From Ceratorhiza oryzae-sativae (taxonomy: Eukaryota > Basidiomycota > Agaricomycetes > Cantharellales > Ceratobasidiaceae): a stretch of 64,000 nt of DNA. The notes under the pieces were generated by a model that had not been told where the DNA came from, searched no databases, and saw only the letters and a list, made by a program, of their open reading frames with translations. The stretch lies in NCBI GenBank assembly GCA_030998015.1, contig JARWMV010000235.1, forward strand, positions 1,054,001-1,118,000, written 5' to 3'. Numbering within the stretch: position 1 is the stretch's first letter; every line of letters starts with the position of its first letter. Below are positions 1 to 15,832 of this stretch, piece after piece. The position numbers and the translations under genes were made by a program.

Positions 1-1596
1 TAATCAATAATTCCTGATAAGAGGAATTATTGCAACCTCTATATCTCTCTGAGATCTTATTGTAAAATCTTAATGAAATATGCATTGGAAAGCGGAGAAT
101 TTGTACTATTTAAGGGGACTCAAAGTAGTACAATTTGGAGCACATACAAATTTGAGTATTTCACAATTTAATTACAGAGGCATTGATCGAGGTTGGCAGA
201 GCAGACTAAAATAATAGAAGATGTTAGTAATCCATAACAACTTCACAGCTGTGTACTGTGGCTTGCTGCAGTGGAAACAAGTACAGCAAGACTGTAAATC
301 AACTGTTTGAGTGGGTATATGTGTAGCTAGAAAAATAGGAAAAAACATCAAGAATTACTACAATGTTGTGCAATGATGCTTGACTACTAAGTTTGGTAGT
401 TTCCTACATATTCTCCACATACATCATGCCTGAAGATGGTGGAATGAGTTGTGCACTCAAAGGAATATACATAAATTGTACTCATGTATACATGCCATAT
501 AAATACAGCATTGAAACCACAACACAGATAGCATGGCTTGAATGTCAAAGGATGAGCAAACTCATGTCTGATCAAATTAGAGAATGATACCAAGATGCAT
601 GAACCTCAAGTTCCAGACTGGCACACTTGAGTGGCTATGTATCAATCAATTGCAATGTACTCCAGGGGAGTTGGAGGATGGTCTGGGGAGACTGGTGCAT
701 TGGATGAATGGCAGATTTGCCTTGCTGGAGTTGGAATTCAAGTCATGTATTTGTACATAACAAAGCCAAACATCTACTAATTTATTTAATTGGGGGGTGG
801 GGGTACATTTTCACAGCTAAAATACCTTGCTAGCTCAGCAAAAACCTGTGGGGGTAATGGTGTGTAATTAGGCATAAGGAGGGGTAATGAAAACAGGGGT
901 GTAGTAATGGTGTCATGCCAAATTACACTGGTGTAATGGGATAATCACAGATAATTATGTGTCATTTCATGGAATTACACCATTACTACACCCCACTGTT
1001 TCATTAAACCTTGAGTTTTTCCTGAGAGGGCAAGGTAATAGATATAGAAGAGGAAGTGTACCAAGGCCATAGATCAGATAGAATGCCTGTAATAGAAGCA
1101 TTTGATTAACATACCATAAAAATGAATAGAAATGGACTAAAGCATATTTGAGCTGGTATATGCATGGGCCAGTGCAATGAAAATAAGCACTCGAGTGATC
1201 AGGCACCAGCCAACGCCGATCATCCCAACCTACGCCCGAGACAGCAATGCATTTCGTTTCGCGTTATCCATGACCCTTTACTCTCCGAAATGCCGCTGCT
1301 CTATTTATAACAGGTTTATGCGTATATGTAAAGCGATGCAATTTCACCCAGAAAGTAAATATGCACGAGACCTGATACAGTTGAGGACGAAATACACATG
1401 CAAAAAGAATACAAGCATACAATGCCGCATATATTACCTATCCGAGGTCCCAAACCAGCTTTCTTGTGATAGCGAAATCTGGATCGGGATCTCTATGCTC
1501 TTTCGCCGCCTATCGTTTCTCCTTTTGGACATTTGTCCAGCTTACTGACTGCCAAGCTACCCGTTTCAGCCAAGTCGGCCATTCTCCCATTTCGTG
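1..1596. other. AT-rich gene-free stretch
   Basis: No convincing gene is seen on either strand. The first 1.1 kb is clearly richer in A+T than the rest of the window, and its open frames are short, cysteine-rich and unlike any protein family I know. It contains the foldback repeat at 880-1010. The segment around 1200-1596 returns to ordinary composition and lies just downstream of the arrestin-like gene. It may be decayed repeat DNA, but no transposase or reverse transcriptase motif can be read. Confidence 0.5.
880..1010. repeat. Small foldback (inverted) repeat
   Basis: An 18-bp stretch at 896-913 (ggggtgtagtaatggtgt) is matched by its exact reverse complement at 977-994, and the pairing continues outward with a 2-nt bulge to about 886 and 1005. 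The roughly 60-bp loop contains further short copies of the gtgtaatgg motif, also seen at 851-862. The arrangement resembles a short MITE or hairpin repeat. No flanking target-site duplication could be fixed with certainty. Confidence 0.55.
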
Positions 1597-3505
1597 CTAC
1601 CAGCTCCCTTGGGCGGCGGCTTGCATATCTGCATCATTCACAACGATACATCGAACAGGGACAGCTTGTTGAAGTGCACGTAGCGGAGAAAGCTCGGGTG
1701 TAGGTGGGACAAGTGTGAGTGTAACAAAATCCTAATGAAAATCGGGCGAGTGAATATTTTGTTTGGGAGCCTCTTGTAATCGCTTCCAAACTTGCCATCT
1801 GACTCACCTTGATCAACAATCCACCGGCTCTAAACCCTCCAACCTTTAGTACATCACGTTCTGGAACGACGGTTCCCTCCCAAGCGATGGCGAAACATTC
1901 CTCCCGCCTTCCCAATCGCGGACCCGCTCTACGCCCGGTGGTACCCCAGCCCCCGCGCCGCCCGTGTGGTGTACCCTACTCCGCCAGACATATGACTTAA
2001 TATGGACCGAATTGAATTTGTCCGTCGTAGAGGTGCGTAGGCGGGTGGGGCCGGTCCCACGGTTGGGTTAGCTGGGTGGTCGTATCCGCAACTTGCCCTT
2101 CGTACACAACTTGCACTCCGCGTCCCTTCATATCTCGTTCCGCCATCCGCGCTAACCCGTCGACCTGTGCCAAGCATCACACGTTCCATCCTGCCTACTC
2201 CGCCACACACGACTCGGAGGGCACGAGCACCTCGAACGTCAACACTTATTTGACGTTGGATGGTTAGTCGTAGGAGCGCTGGTTCTGCAAGCAGGGCAAT
2301 TGGGACGGATGTAGTCGTTGGATTGGGATGTGGGTTGCGTGTCAGAGTGGGGGAGCGCGGTTTGGAGGACGTGGATGTGACAGAGAGTCTCCGTCGTCCG
2401 GTGTTGATGGTGGTAGATTGGAGCTGGGGTGGGCATTCGGCACTGAGTTGAAAGTGAAAGGGGATTGGTTGGGAAAGTGGATGGAGAGGTGGGGTTGGGA
2501 GTACGAGCTAGTAGTTACGCCGCAAGTCAGAGGATGACTTTAGGAAAGAGTGAAAAAAAAAGAAAAACTCACCGAACTGATGATTTCTCCCACCTCTGGT
2601 CCACGGGTAGGTACTCGTTCGGTGTGACACATCCATTCCCCTGGACAGGATTTGAGCGTCGAGAGCACCGAGGTATGGGCGTGATATGGATTAGGCGCAT
2701 AGGGAATATACGTAAAGGGTGTGACCAAGCTACCATTTATGGTTAATTAAACCGGGATGCTTCAGAGGGAGGCTCGACTCACCTCTCTTTCCTCGTGACG
2801 AGCCCTTTCCACTTCCACTTGACCACAGCCTCAACTTCATATCGCACGCGCGCTCGCAGGCCAGGAACCTCGGTGATTGTAAGCTCATAGGTGGGCGGTA
2901 GAGGTCTATTACGGTGTGTCTGTGGGTTGCCCCATGTATCAAGGTAGGTCATAGGAAGGGGCCATTTGAAGGGGAGGGCTTCCGGACAAGAAGAAGACGA
3001 AGTGGTGGTGGCTGGATGAAGACGAATGGTATGTGACAGAAACTCGGTGTTGGTGGACCCCGAATCGGCGATCGAGAGCTTGATCGTGCCAAGTATCTGT
3101 CCACACGTGTGTTAGCCTTGTTCCCGAAAAAACGCCCCAGCGTACATCACCCACCTTGAGCTCGGCCGTGGCTATCTTTTCCCGCCACTTTTCCCCGACG
3201 CGCAGCACACCCCTTACTTTACTCCCCCGCGCATATTCGGGTCCTTGGGCGGCGGTCCGACCGGGCTGTTGGCCACCAAATGTGATGCGGTAGCGCTTGG
3301 CCTCGTAGGTGATTTGTCCGGTTAGCTCGGCTGCGGTGACTGGACCTCTGGCGACGGTTTGCTCGGTTGTCTGGGGCAGTGAAGTGTAGGCTGGTGTCGG
3401 GAGGTGCGAGTGGGGGTAAGATGGGACGGGAGACGGTGGTGGGTTATCCGAGTCGCGGTCTCCAGCCTCGGAGAAGGGCGGCGTCCTCCTGGGCTGAATG
3501 TGCAC
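1597..3505 (-). CDS. Arrestin-like protein (alpha-arrestin type)
   Basis: Spliced coding segments give an arrestin-like beta-sandwich protein. Proteins of this family are trafficking adaptors that link membrane proteins to ubiquitin ligases. In order: a Pro-rich N-terminal part; the block PPTYELTITEVPGLRARVRY; IPYAPNPYHAH; after an intron, LPTPPLHPLSQPIPFHFQLS, the typical start of the second arrestin lobe; then RQISVDVRGARALR; WEGTVVPERDVLKVGGFRAG; and, after a last intron, DFVTLTLVPPTPELSPLR, ending at a TAG at 1597-1599. These match the usual order in basidiomycete arrestin-like proteins. The 5' end is uncertain: the frame opens at 3505 with GTG, and the nearest ATG (3540-3542) is in another frame, so a short upstream exon or a sequence error is likely. 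There may also be a frame change near 1930-2100, before the WEGTVVP block. No gene symbol is justified. Confidence 0.72.
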
Positions 3506-5736
3506 TCAGCTCATCGATGTCAGGCGATGAATGAGCACTCATTGCCCTCCTGGTGCCTGGAAGATGAAGCCAAGAGGGGGGTTTTGAGCGGGGAAACGAA
3601 CGGCTATTTATGTGATTTGGAGGCGATGCCCTGGCTTGATCGACCGGCCAGAGCGGGATCGAGGGTGAGGTGTCTTGCTGTTCAAGACGCCCTGCGTGGG
3701 GTGGATGAATAAGGCCAGACGTGTGGGAGTGATTGAGTCGGGAAGGCCGTCCCCGCATGCAACCATGGGCTTCTCCTACGGTCGTTCTGGTTCTTTCGTC
3801 TGGGCTTTATGCGTCATCCCTTCTATCTCCTACACAGATGTCGCTTGACCTGAACCGTTCTACGTTGCGTCTACGTGCTTGCTGCCTCTTTGCAGCGAGG
3901 GCGATCGGCCGAGGCAGGCTGAATTGGGAAGATACAGCGACCATGTGCATCGAGGGCCCGTGCCGAACTGAGATTGATGAGGGTGACAGATGGGCGCTTT
4001 GCGGTTTTGCGCTTGGTTGCATGCATTTCACTGCTAACGACGTGTCTGTGGCTCTTCGGACGGTCGTCGGATTGTTATATTCAATGTCATCACGGCTATA
4101 GACCCCCCTCGCCACCGGTCAATCCCAGGTGAAAGATTTTCCGTTCAATCAATAAATCGGGGATTATGTATTTACGCGGCCTACGGGTATACAGACACGA
4201 ATGGTTCCCATTCGAGAGTGGTCTAGTCCTGTTGATGTAACCGTGTGGTGGCAGTCATGCAGGCATCAACCTTTTTTTGTCCAGACTCCAGCTAGTGAGC
4301 CGGCAAACTGTCGGGTTTGAATATTGTCGCTTGACCACCGAAATGCAAATCCTCTCTTCCCATGTTACCGTAAGTTGATACTATACCCCACCCAGAGTAT
4401 ACAGGAATCGGGCTAAATTCCCGAAAAGCCAAAAACGTTGCACATTACAACATTGCCTGTTTTGATCACTTTATAGGCGAGACCCGATCCGCATGGAAAT
4501 ATACCGTCACTGCTTAATGTCTATCAACCCAACGCAGTAAATGTGCCAGGATTTTCTGAATGGCCGGTCTGGGGTTCATGAGTCGTCACACCCGAGTTTG
4601 AGTAATGTCCGATCGGACACGGCTGGGATATTCTATATATTTTGAAGGTCCAAAAACTAAATCTATTTAGGTTTTCAGGCACATAGAGGGGGGCGAGAGG
4701 CTGAAATGATCCGAGGATAACCAGAGGGTGTAAATCAACTATTTGCTGATGTAAAATAGGGGCACAAGGGACGAATAGGCCAATGGATACCCACTCGCGT
4801 GCGGTGTATAACCAGCCTGTTGACCTTGCCAAGCCGGCTGCCTGAAATAAGAAATCCCCGGACGACGACTTGGGAAAGGGTGGTACATACCCGGGAGGTA
4901 ACCGCACCAGTGACGAGAGATAGCAGAATCGACGTGAACATCACTAGGCAGTACGATGCGACTCGGTCAACGAGGGGCCCTTCTGGTCGTAAGAATCGTA
5001 GGCTGACACGGTTCCTGTCAAGTCAATCGCCATACGCTCGGTCAAACGTCACCTGTGTTAGGTATCGCATGGCCAACAAAAGAAATCGAGATAAACGTAG
5101 CAGTTTATGTGAAGAACATGAACGAAGTCGAGACTCGACTTCCATCGATAGATCCAACATCGCCCGAATTAGTAATCTCCGCCACGGTCGAGCTCGCCCT
5201 GTCGATTTTAAAATAAAGAACGCTGCCTTCTAGGTGATGATAACGCATCTGATAGGATGTGCTCGAGCAACGCTCGTGGCAGGTTATAACGACGAAAAAG
5301 GAACCAAAGGAAGGAAGCCCGTGTTTGGATGTGTTTGTACCCGCGCCTCGAACAACGCCACACGAGTCTCCTCCTGACCACGACGGGCGCCCTTCCCTGT
5401 CTCTGTCCTTGCCGCACGCGACCTACACTGCCGCACACAACATAGACACAACGCACATATAAGGCGCTGTTGTGCTTCACCCGACTTGGTTCGGATCCCC
5501 GCCTCCCCCTTTCTCATTCGGGCGTCCCTCGCTTTGCCTACCATTTGCGAATATAATTATAGCGGTTGATTGACTCTTGTACATCACTGGTTTTGTGCTG
5601 CCCACCTTTCGCTCACTTGGTTCTCTCCTCGACTGGGCACGGCACTTGTCTTTGTCCCGTTCCCGTTGACGTTTGTCCCCACGCTCCCACCCGCCTACAC
5701 AGACGCTAGACGATCGATCACCGCTCATCGACCATC
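3506..5736. other. Intergenic region between divergent genes
   Basis: It separates the arrestin-like gene (-) from CDH1 (+). Several open frames of 80-140 codons overlap each other on both strands, but none shows a recognisable domain, intron pattern or codon periodicity. The last ~250 bp before the CDH1 start are pyrimidine-rich, as expected for a fungal promoter and 5' leader. A missing first exon of the arrestin-like gene could lie in 3510-4100. Confidence 0.4.
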
Positions 5737-8054
5737 ATGCCCCTGCCCAACCCGTTTTTCTCCCGACTTCAGGCGGCGCCCGTTGCATCTGACGACGACC
5801 AAGACCCATTTGCGCGCCAGCCCAGCACTCACCCACCGACGCTCTCCATCGCTCCACCCGCCACACCCCCAACGACGAACAACAATACCCCCGTGCTCTA
5901 TGGCCATACACGCACGCAATCTAATTTATCCTCGACTGCGTATACGGACATTCCCGAGCACACGGACAACGAGTCTGAGTCGAGCGTGACGTCGGTCTCG
6001 ACCCCGCCCTCGGCTCTTGTCCAGCCAAGCCCGACCAAGGAGCGATTTGGGGCTGCGTCCCCCGCACTTGGCACGAGGAAACACCAACATCACGCGATGG
6101 ACAGTGATGAGGAGATTGAGAGCATGATTCCCAGCACGAGTGCCAGTACGAGTTTTATGGTGGCGGTGGTCCAGTCGGAAATATCACGTTGCGAGCGAGC
6201 GCGTCTGTGCCATCAATGGGGCTTGGATTTGCGTTTAATGCGGATCCGGTGCGACGGTTGGGTGTGGGAATGGACAAGGGCAAAGGGAGGCTGCTGGACA
6301 GCTTGGATTTGCTCGACGCGAGCCCAGGCCGAGTCAGGAGCGCGGGCATGTGGTCTAACGGCAGTGGGAGCGTTTCGGGTGCGAGCATAGGCGGCACGCC
6401 CGAGCGAAGTCCCAGAAAGCGGGAACATGGCGATCGGTGCGCATTCATTTCTATCCGGTTCGACTTTGCTTTATTCATTTGTCGCCCTTAGATTTATACC
6501 ACGACGCGACGATTGGGATGGCCAACTCTCGACAACCTATAATCTCTCTTCTGATCCGCGTCCACCCACTCCTCGACGAACACCACACGCCCCGATTGAG
6601 ACCGATGCCCAAAAGGAGCAGCAGAACCGGACATTTAGCACTGCCCTTGCTTCAGAAATGTTCCCTAGCGCGCCATTTGTATCCTCAAGTCCGTCTCCTT
6701 CTCATCCAGCATTGGCATCAAGAGGAGAAGGTCGCCCAGTCCCGCCCCTTCAACACCGTCCCGACAAAGGATCTTAGGATTCTCCACGCCCTCTTCAACA
6801 CCTGGAAGCGCGGTTTCGGATCTCGGCCTATTAGATGCATCCCATCCGGCCTATTCGCCTTACCAAGTACGCCGAAGAACGCACGCGATGCTCACCGGCC
6901 CGCAAGCCACGATACGAACCATCAGCAAAACACCCTACAAAGTCCTTGATGCTCCCGAACTCAAAGACGATTTTTACCTGAATCTCGTCGATTGGAGTTC
7001 GACGAACTATCTCGGCGTTGGTTTGGGCTCATGTGTGTATCTGTGGAGTGCAGAGAGCAGCAAAGTCGTCAAGTTGTGTGATTTGACAAACGTGAACCCA
7101 GTCACGAGTGTTAGTTGGGTTCAAAAGGTACATTTCTGGCTTTAGGTTCTACGCCCTGTGTCCCGGTTTATTGACGTGACGTGTGTGATAGGGTTCAACC
7201 GTCGCGATCGGCACACAAAACGGTGAAATTCTGATCTATGATGCTACAACGCTCAAGAAGCAACGCACGCTTACCGGCCACGCTTCTCGTGTTGGTGCAC
7301 TCGCTTGGTCCAACTGGACGCTCTCGTCAGGTTCCCGCGATCGAACGATCCTGAACTACGATGTTCGACTCCCGCCTGGCGAAGCGACCGTGAGCAAGCT
7401 CTATGGTCACCGACAGGAGATTTGTGGCCTCAAGTGGTCTCAGCCCGGAGACTCGGCACGGGATCCGGTGATGCTGCGAGCGGAGGCAACGATAACAAGT
7501 TGTTTGTCTGGGACACGCGACACCCGGCTCCGCTCTGGAAGTTTCACGAACACACGGCTGCGGTCAAGGCGATTGCTTGGAGTCCCCATCAATCTGGGTT
7601 GCTTGCGAGCGGTGGTGGAACCGCGGATAAGAAGATACGGTTTTGGAATACGGCCAGTGGGGTGGGTGTGAGCGAGATGGACACGGGGTCCCAGGTGCGT
7701 TGGCTCTTGGATTATGCTTGTGTTGATACTAACCGTAGCATGACTACGCAGGTTTGTAACCTCACTTGGTCCAAGACATCCAACGAACTCGTGAGCACAC
7801 ACGGCTATTCGTCGACGCAACCGCAGAACCAAGTGTGTATCTGGAAGTACCCGAGCCTGTCGCTCGTTGCAACTCTCTCCGGACACGTGCACCGCGTGTT
7901 GTACCTCGCAATGAATCCGGCAGGAGATACGATCGTCACCGGCGCAGGGGACGAGACTCTCCGATTCTGGAGTGCCTTTCCGCGCAAGAGTGAGGTTGAG
8001 CGACGGGGGCGAGGGGAGTGGGGCATGTTGGATGAGGGTGGGAAGATTCGGTGA
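5737..8054 (+). CDS. CDH1: Cdh1/Fizzy-related activator of the APC/C (WD40)
   Basis: Activator and substrate receptor of the anaphase-promoting complex in late mitosis and G1. The long disordered N-terminus carries the C-box DRFIPRRD, created exactly by splicing out 6437-6491. The core then reads TPYKVLDAPELKDDFYLNL and VDWSSTNYLGVGLGSCVYLW, near-identical to human FZR1, followed by WD40 repeats with GHRQEICGLKWS, ASGGNDNKLFVWD, AIAWSPHQSGLLASGGGTAD, ELVSTHGYS and VTGAGDETLRFW. The protein ends in the APC/C-binding Ile-Arg (IR) tail. Further introns are at about 7126-7191 and 7695-7751. The ATG at 5737 follows a pyrimidine-rich leader. The frame changes at about 6150, 6715 and 7460 without a usable intron, each as if one base were missing. 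The KTPYKVLDAPELKDDFYLNL block assigns it to Cdh1 rather than Cdc20. Confidence 0.92.
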
Positions 8055-8413
8055 TTTCCTCTCTTTGCTTTCGATCTGTTGGACCTTGTCCTCTTTGTTT
8101 TAGCTGTGTTTCTGGCCCTATCTGCTCACCTACTCACTGGTTCCCGCTCTTACACTCTGTCCTATTCGCATCCGCCTGCTATCCACCTGTGTGCCATGCT
8201 GCCTTTTGTTTCGCTTGGCTTGTCTTTTTTCGTTTTTTCAGTTCTCTTCTTTCGTTGATATAGCCTCTCTCGTTGATGTAGCGTATTGTTAACTTACCAA
8301 CTGCATATGATTGATTTGACCATGAACTTTGTGTGTACCAAGTGAATATAGAAAGGATACATTCATAGAGATAGCAACCACCAAAAATAATTTACATCGC
8401 TCGCGTTAAGAGC

Positions 8414-12952
<4,539 letters not shown>

Positions 12953-14066
12953 GATCGTCGCCTGGATGTGTGGCTGGGAAACAACAACGCGTCCACAAGG
13001 TGAAGCCAAGTCACGTGGCTATACGCCTTAGGCTTGACTCTCCCCCATATCTCACCCTCCGAACCCGCCAGCGAGAGCAATGCGGCCTTGTGGTAGCATG
13101 TAATTATGCATGTTAATTTTCTTCGATTTTCTTAAATTGTATGTAACCCAGCTATTTGGTTCATACCGGTTGGGCGATCCATGAAGCCCCGCTTCAGTAA
13201 TCGCATTTATTGCTGAAGCGCGATCATTTGTTAACTTTGCGCAACTATCGCTATAGCTAAGCGTAATCTCATTCGGGATCTACTCGCTCTTGTTAACAAT
13301 AGTGTATTATCGAAGTAATGAAGTCCGCGAAATACATAGGCTAGGTCTAAATTGATTGCCTCAGTCAGTTCGAGGTCCATTAGATGTCAAAAAGCATCGA
13401 TCAATCCATACACACTCCGGGGAAAATGGGATATCTGTATGCATCCTCTATTCTCTTGACACATGCCTACAACAGGTTATCGGCAGGATAACTACTTCAC
13501 CAGGGCCCCGGTTGGAAGCACGATTGAGGACGCATTGTATCTGGGCGAATGGTCGATTTCATGAAATCGATTGCCCCAAACATACCCTCCACAACCGGAG
13601 TTTAGGCATGGGTAAGAGTGGAATAGTTTACAATTGTTAAGTATTTCGGTTTCAGGATTAACGTCTTAGAGGAGCCTAGGTTACATGACCACGCAGCACG
13701 AGACGAAAATGCCCGCAGTCTCGGCAAGTTATAGATTCTAGTAAAAAAAAATTGATTATGCTAAAGTAAAAAATCCTCGCTCCAGTGCCTATGATATATT
13801 GAGGAAATCGGTCTGGCCTCGAGAACGATGTCGTAAGTGACCAGAGTCAGGCACGTGCGTCAAAAAATGCTTGGCAACCGTGCCTATCACATTTCACACA
13901 AATAGAAAAAGAAAATAGAGTAGTATAAACGTCCGCAAACGGAATGTATCTATACCAGTCGTCAAGAGTTCATCTTACACAGAGCAATCTCAGAAAAGAA
14001 ACAAGAGGAAAAGGAAAGACAAGCGGCATCCATCGTCCAAATCAGGTCTCACCATTTACCACCAGC
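12953..14066. other. Intergenic, SMC3 promoter side and CHS7 3' side
   Basis: About 1.1 kb between the SMC3 start and the CHS7 stop. It is moderately AT-rich, with no open frame resembling a known protein and no clear RNA gene. It must contain the SMC3 promoter next to 12952 and the CHS7 3' UTR next to 14067. Confidence 0.5.
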
Positions 14067-15538
14067 TTAATGACCATACCCCTGGTGTGGTGGGTAGCCA
14101 TGCCCACCACCTCCACCATAGTACGTTTGACCGCTTACACCTCCAACCAGACTCGCGGGGTGACCCTGGTACATTGACCCTGGAGGGCCGTACGCGCTCT
14201 TCGTATCGTCTAGACCATAGTCGTTCTCAGGAGCAAGCAATGGATCTTTGATTTCCCAGACGGATTGTTTCGAGCCGACAGAGAACTCGAGATCCTCTTT
14301 GGTGATGCTATCCCAGTATTTGTAGACCATCATCACAGCAAGAAGCATGCAGCTTGGGTCAAGGAAGAGAATTAGTACTCGAGAGGGGTAATGATGTAAT
14401 AAGATTGACGCTCACAGTGTGTAGAAGAACAGGCCATCGATATAGTGCTGGACCGCATCGCAAATAGTTACGCTAAACGCGAACAGCAGAATTTGGGCGA
14501 CCGCAAAGAATGATGCTCCAAAAACCTGCAAAAGACCAATATCTTAATGCCACGCTTGCTGAACGCGAAGGCAAAAACGTACGATATCACCGATCGGCCA
14601 CCGATCGTCCAACGTGCGAACCACCAAGATCAGTTGCAGCACGACGTACACGAGAACACAAAGGATAGGCCAGAGCAAATAGACGATATACAGCCCAATC
14701 GGCTTGGCGTAGTCGAATCCGGCAAAACCTATGCTGTCTGCTCAGCAACACTGCCTCGTGCTCGGTTCGGGGACTAACCTTTAAAGGTTGCGATGGACAC
14801 GAAGAACGATAGCGCGAAGAAAACGACACATGCAATTCGTAGGCCCTGCCCACGCACATCAACAACGTTCTTTTCGGCCAAATAAACAACCAGCTGGTGC
14901 TTACCCAAAGCGACATGGGAGTGCCGTCCTCCGCAAACTGGAATCCAACAAAGCCATTGATGAGCAAGCAGGCATAGGTTGCAGTGACAAACCCGGAGTA
15001 GATGGCGGCGAACCACTGGGAAATCACAGGCCGTTAGCTATAGGGATCCAGGCGGAAAAGGAGGAGGGGCATACGGGGTAGACATTGCTGGCCGTAGGAA
15101 TGATCGCAGAGTCGAGGAAAAATGCGAGAAGTTCGATTATCATATACATGTAGAAGAAGTGTACGATCTCCTTGCGGCCTGTAAATGCGCAAAGCCCGTC
15201 AGCGGCACCGACCGCATCCACACGAGCCACACTCACCGACGGCAGTATATTTACCCCGAATGTGATATATCATAATCGCTGTCATGACCAGGGCGACGGC
15301 ATGGACGAAACATGTGGCTGCAAAATCCCCAGGTCCCAGGTTCGCCGTCGTTAGCGATGCCGCCGGGGTTTGATCTGCAGATGGCTCGCTTACCGGGTTG
15401 GAAGATAAGAGTGCCGTTGATTTCGACGTTTCTGCTGTAGCAGGTTGGTTCGATCCCCTGTTCCGCACCGACGAGCGGACAGATCACTAGGCTTGCCGTC
15501 GCGCAGATGTCATCGAAGGAGCCAAACTTGAACCCCAT
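14067..15538 (-). CDS. CHS7: Chitin synthase export chaperone CHS7
   Basis: ER membrane chaperone needed for export of chitin synthase III from the ER. It starts [20 protein letters not shown] (ATG 15536-15538), with Cys and Pro pattern like yeast Chs7, then [20 protein letters not shown]. Seven hydrophobic segments are spread over several exons, including [26 protein letters not shown] and [20 protein letters not shown]. The hallmark near the C-terminus is [19 protein letters not shown], very close to yeast MMVYKTWDMTTDDDLEF. The tail is Gly/Tyr-rich and ends HPPHQGYGH. Several phase-shifting introns of about 50-70 nt interrupt the gene. The neighbourhood holds other septum and wall genes (the F-BAR protein, GH71), though shared regulation is not shown. 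Confidence 0.93.
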
Positions 15539-15832
15539 GGCGAGGGATTGGGTGGGAGAAGATAGTGGTGGGCTGATGGGATGCGGTTTTTCTCGTCGAG
15601 AGTTGGGCTATCTGAGAAATCGGTTTCGTGAGGATTTTTGCGGTCGAGGGGGAGGGAGGGAGTGTCGGATATCAAATGTTGCGGACGGGAGCAGAAGCAT
15701 GCAGCACAATGACAGCAAGGACCCTGGCTCGCTAGGCGCCGTGGCGGTGGCAAATCTACTCGTTTTTATATACATCAATAAAGTCAACACTAAGTCTCCC
15801 TGTCTTCTTCATCACGCTTCCATATCCAGCCC

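Noticed and set aside
6120..6175. A 35-nt intron at the first CDH1 frame change
   Set aside because: Too short for this genome, and a single missing base gives an equally good reading, in line with the other breaks.
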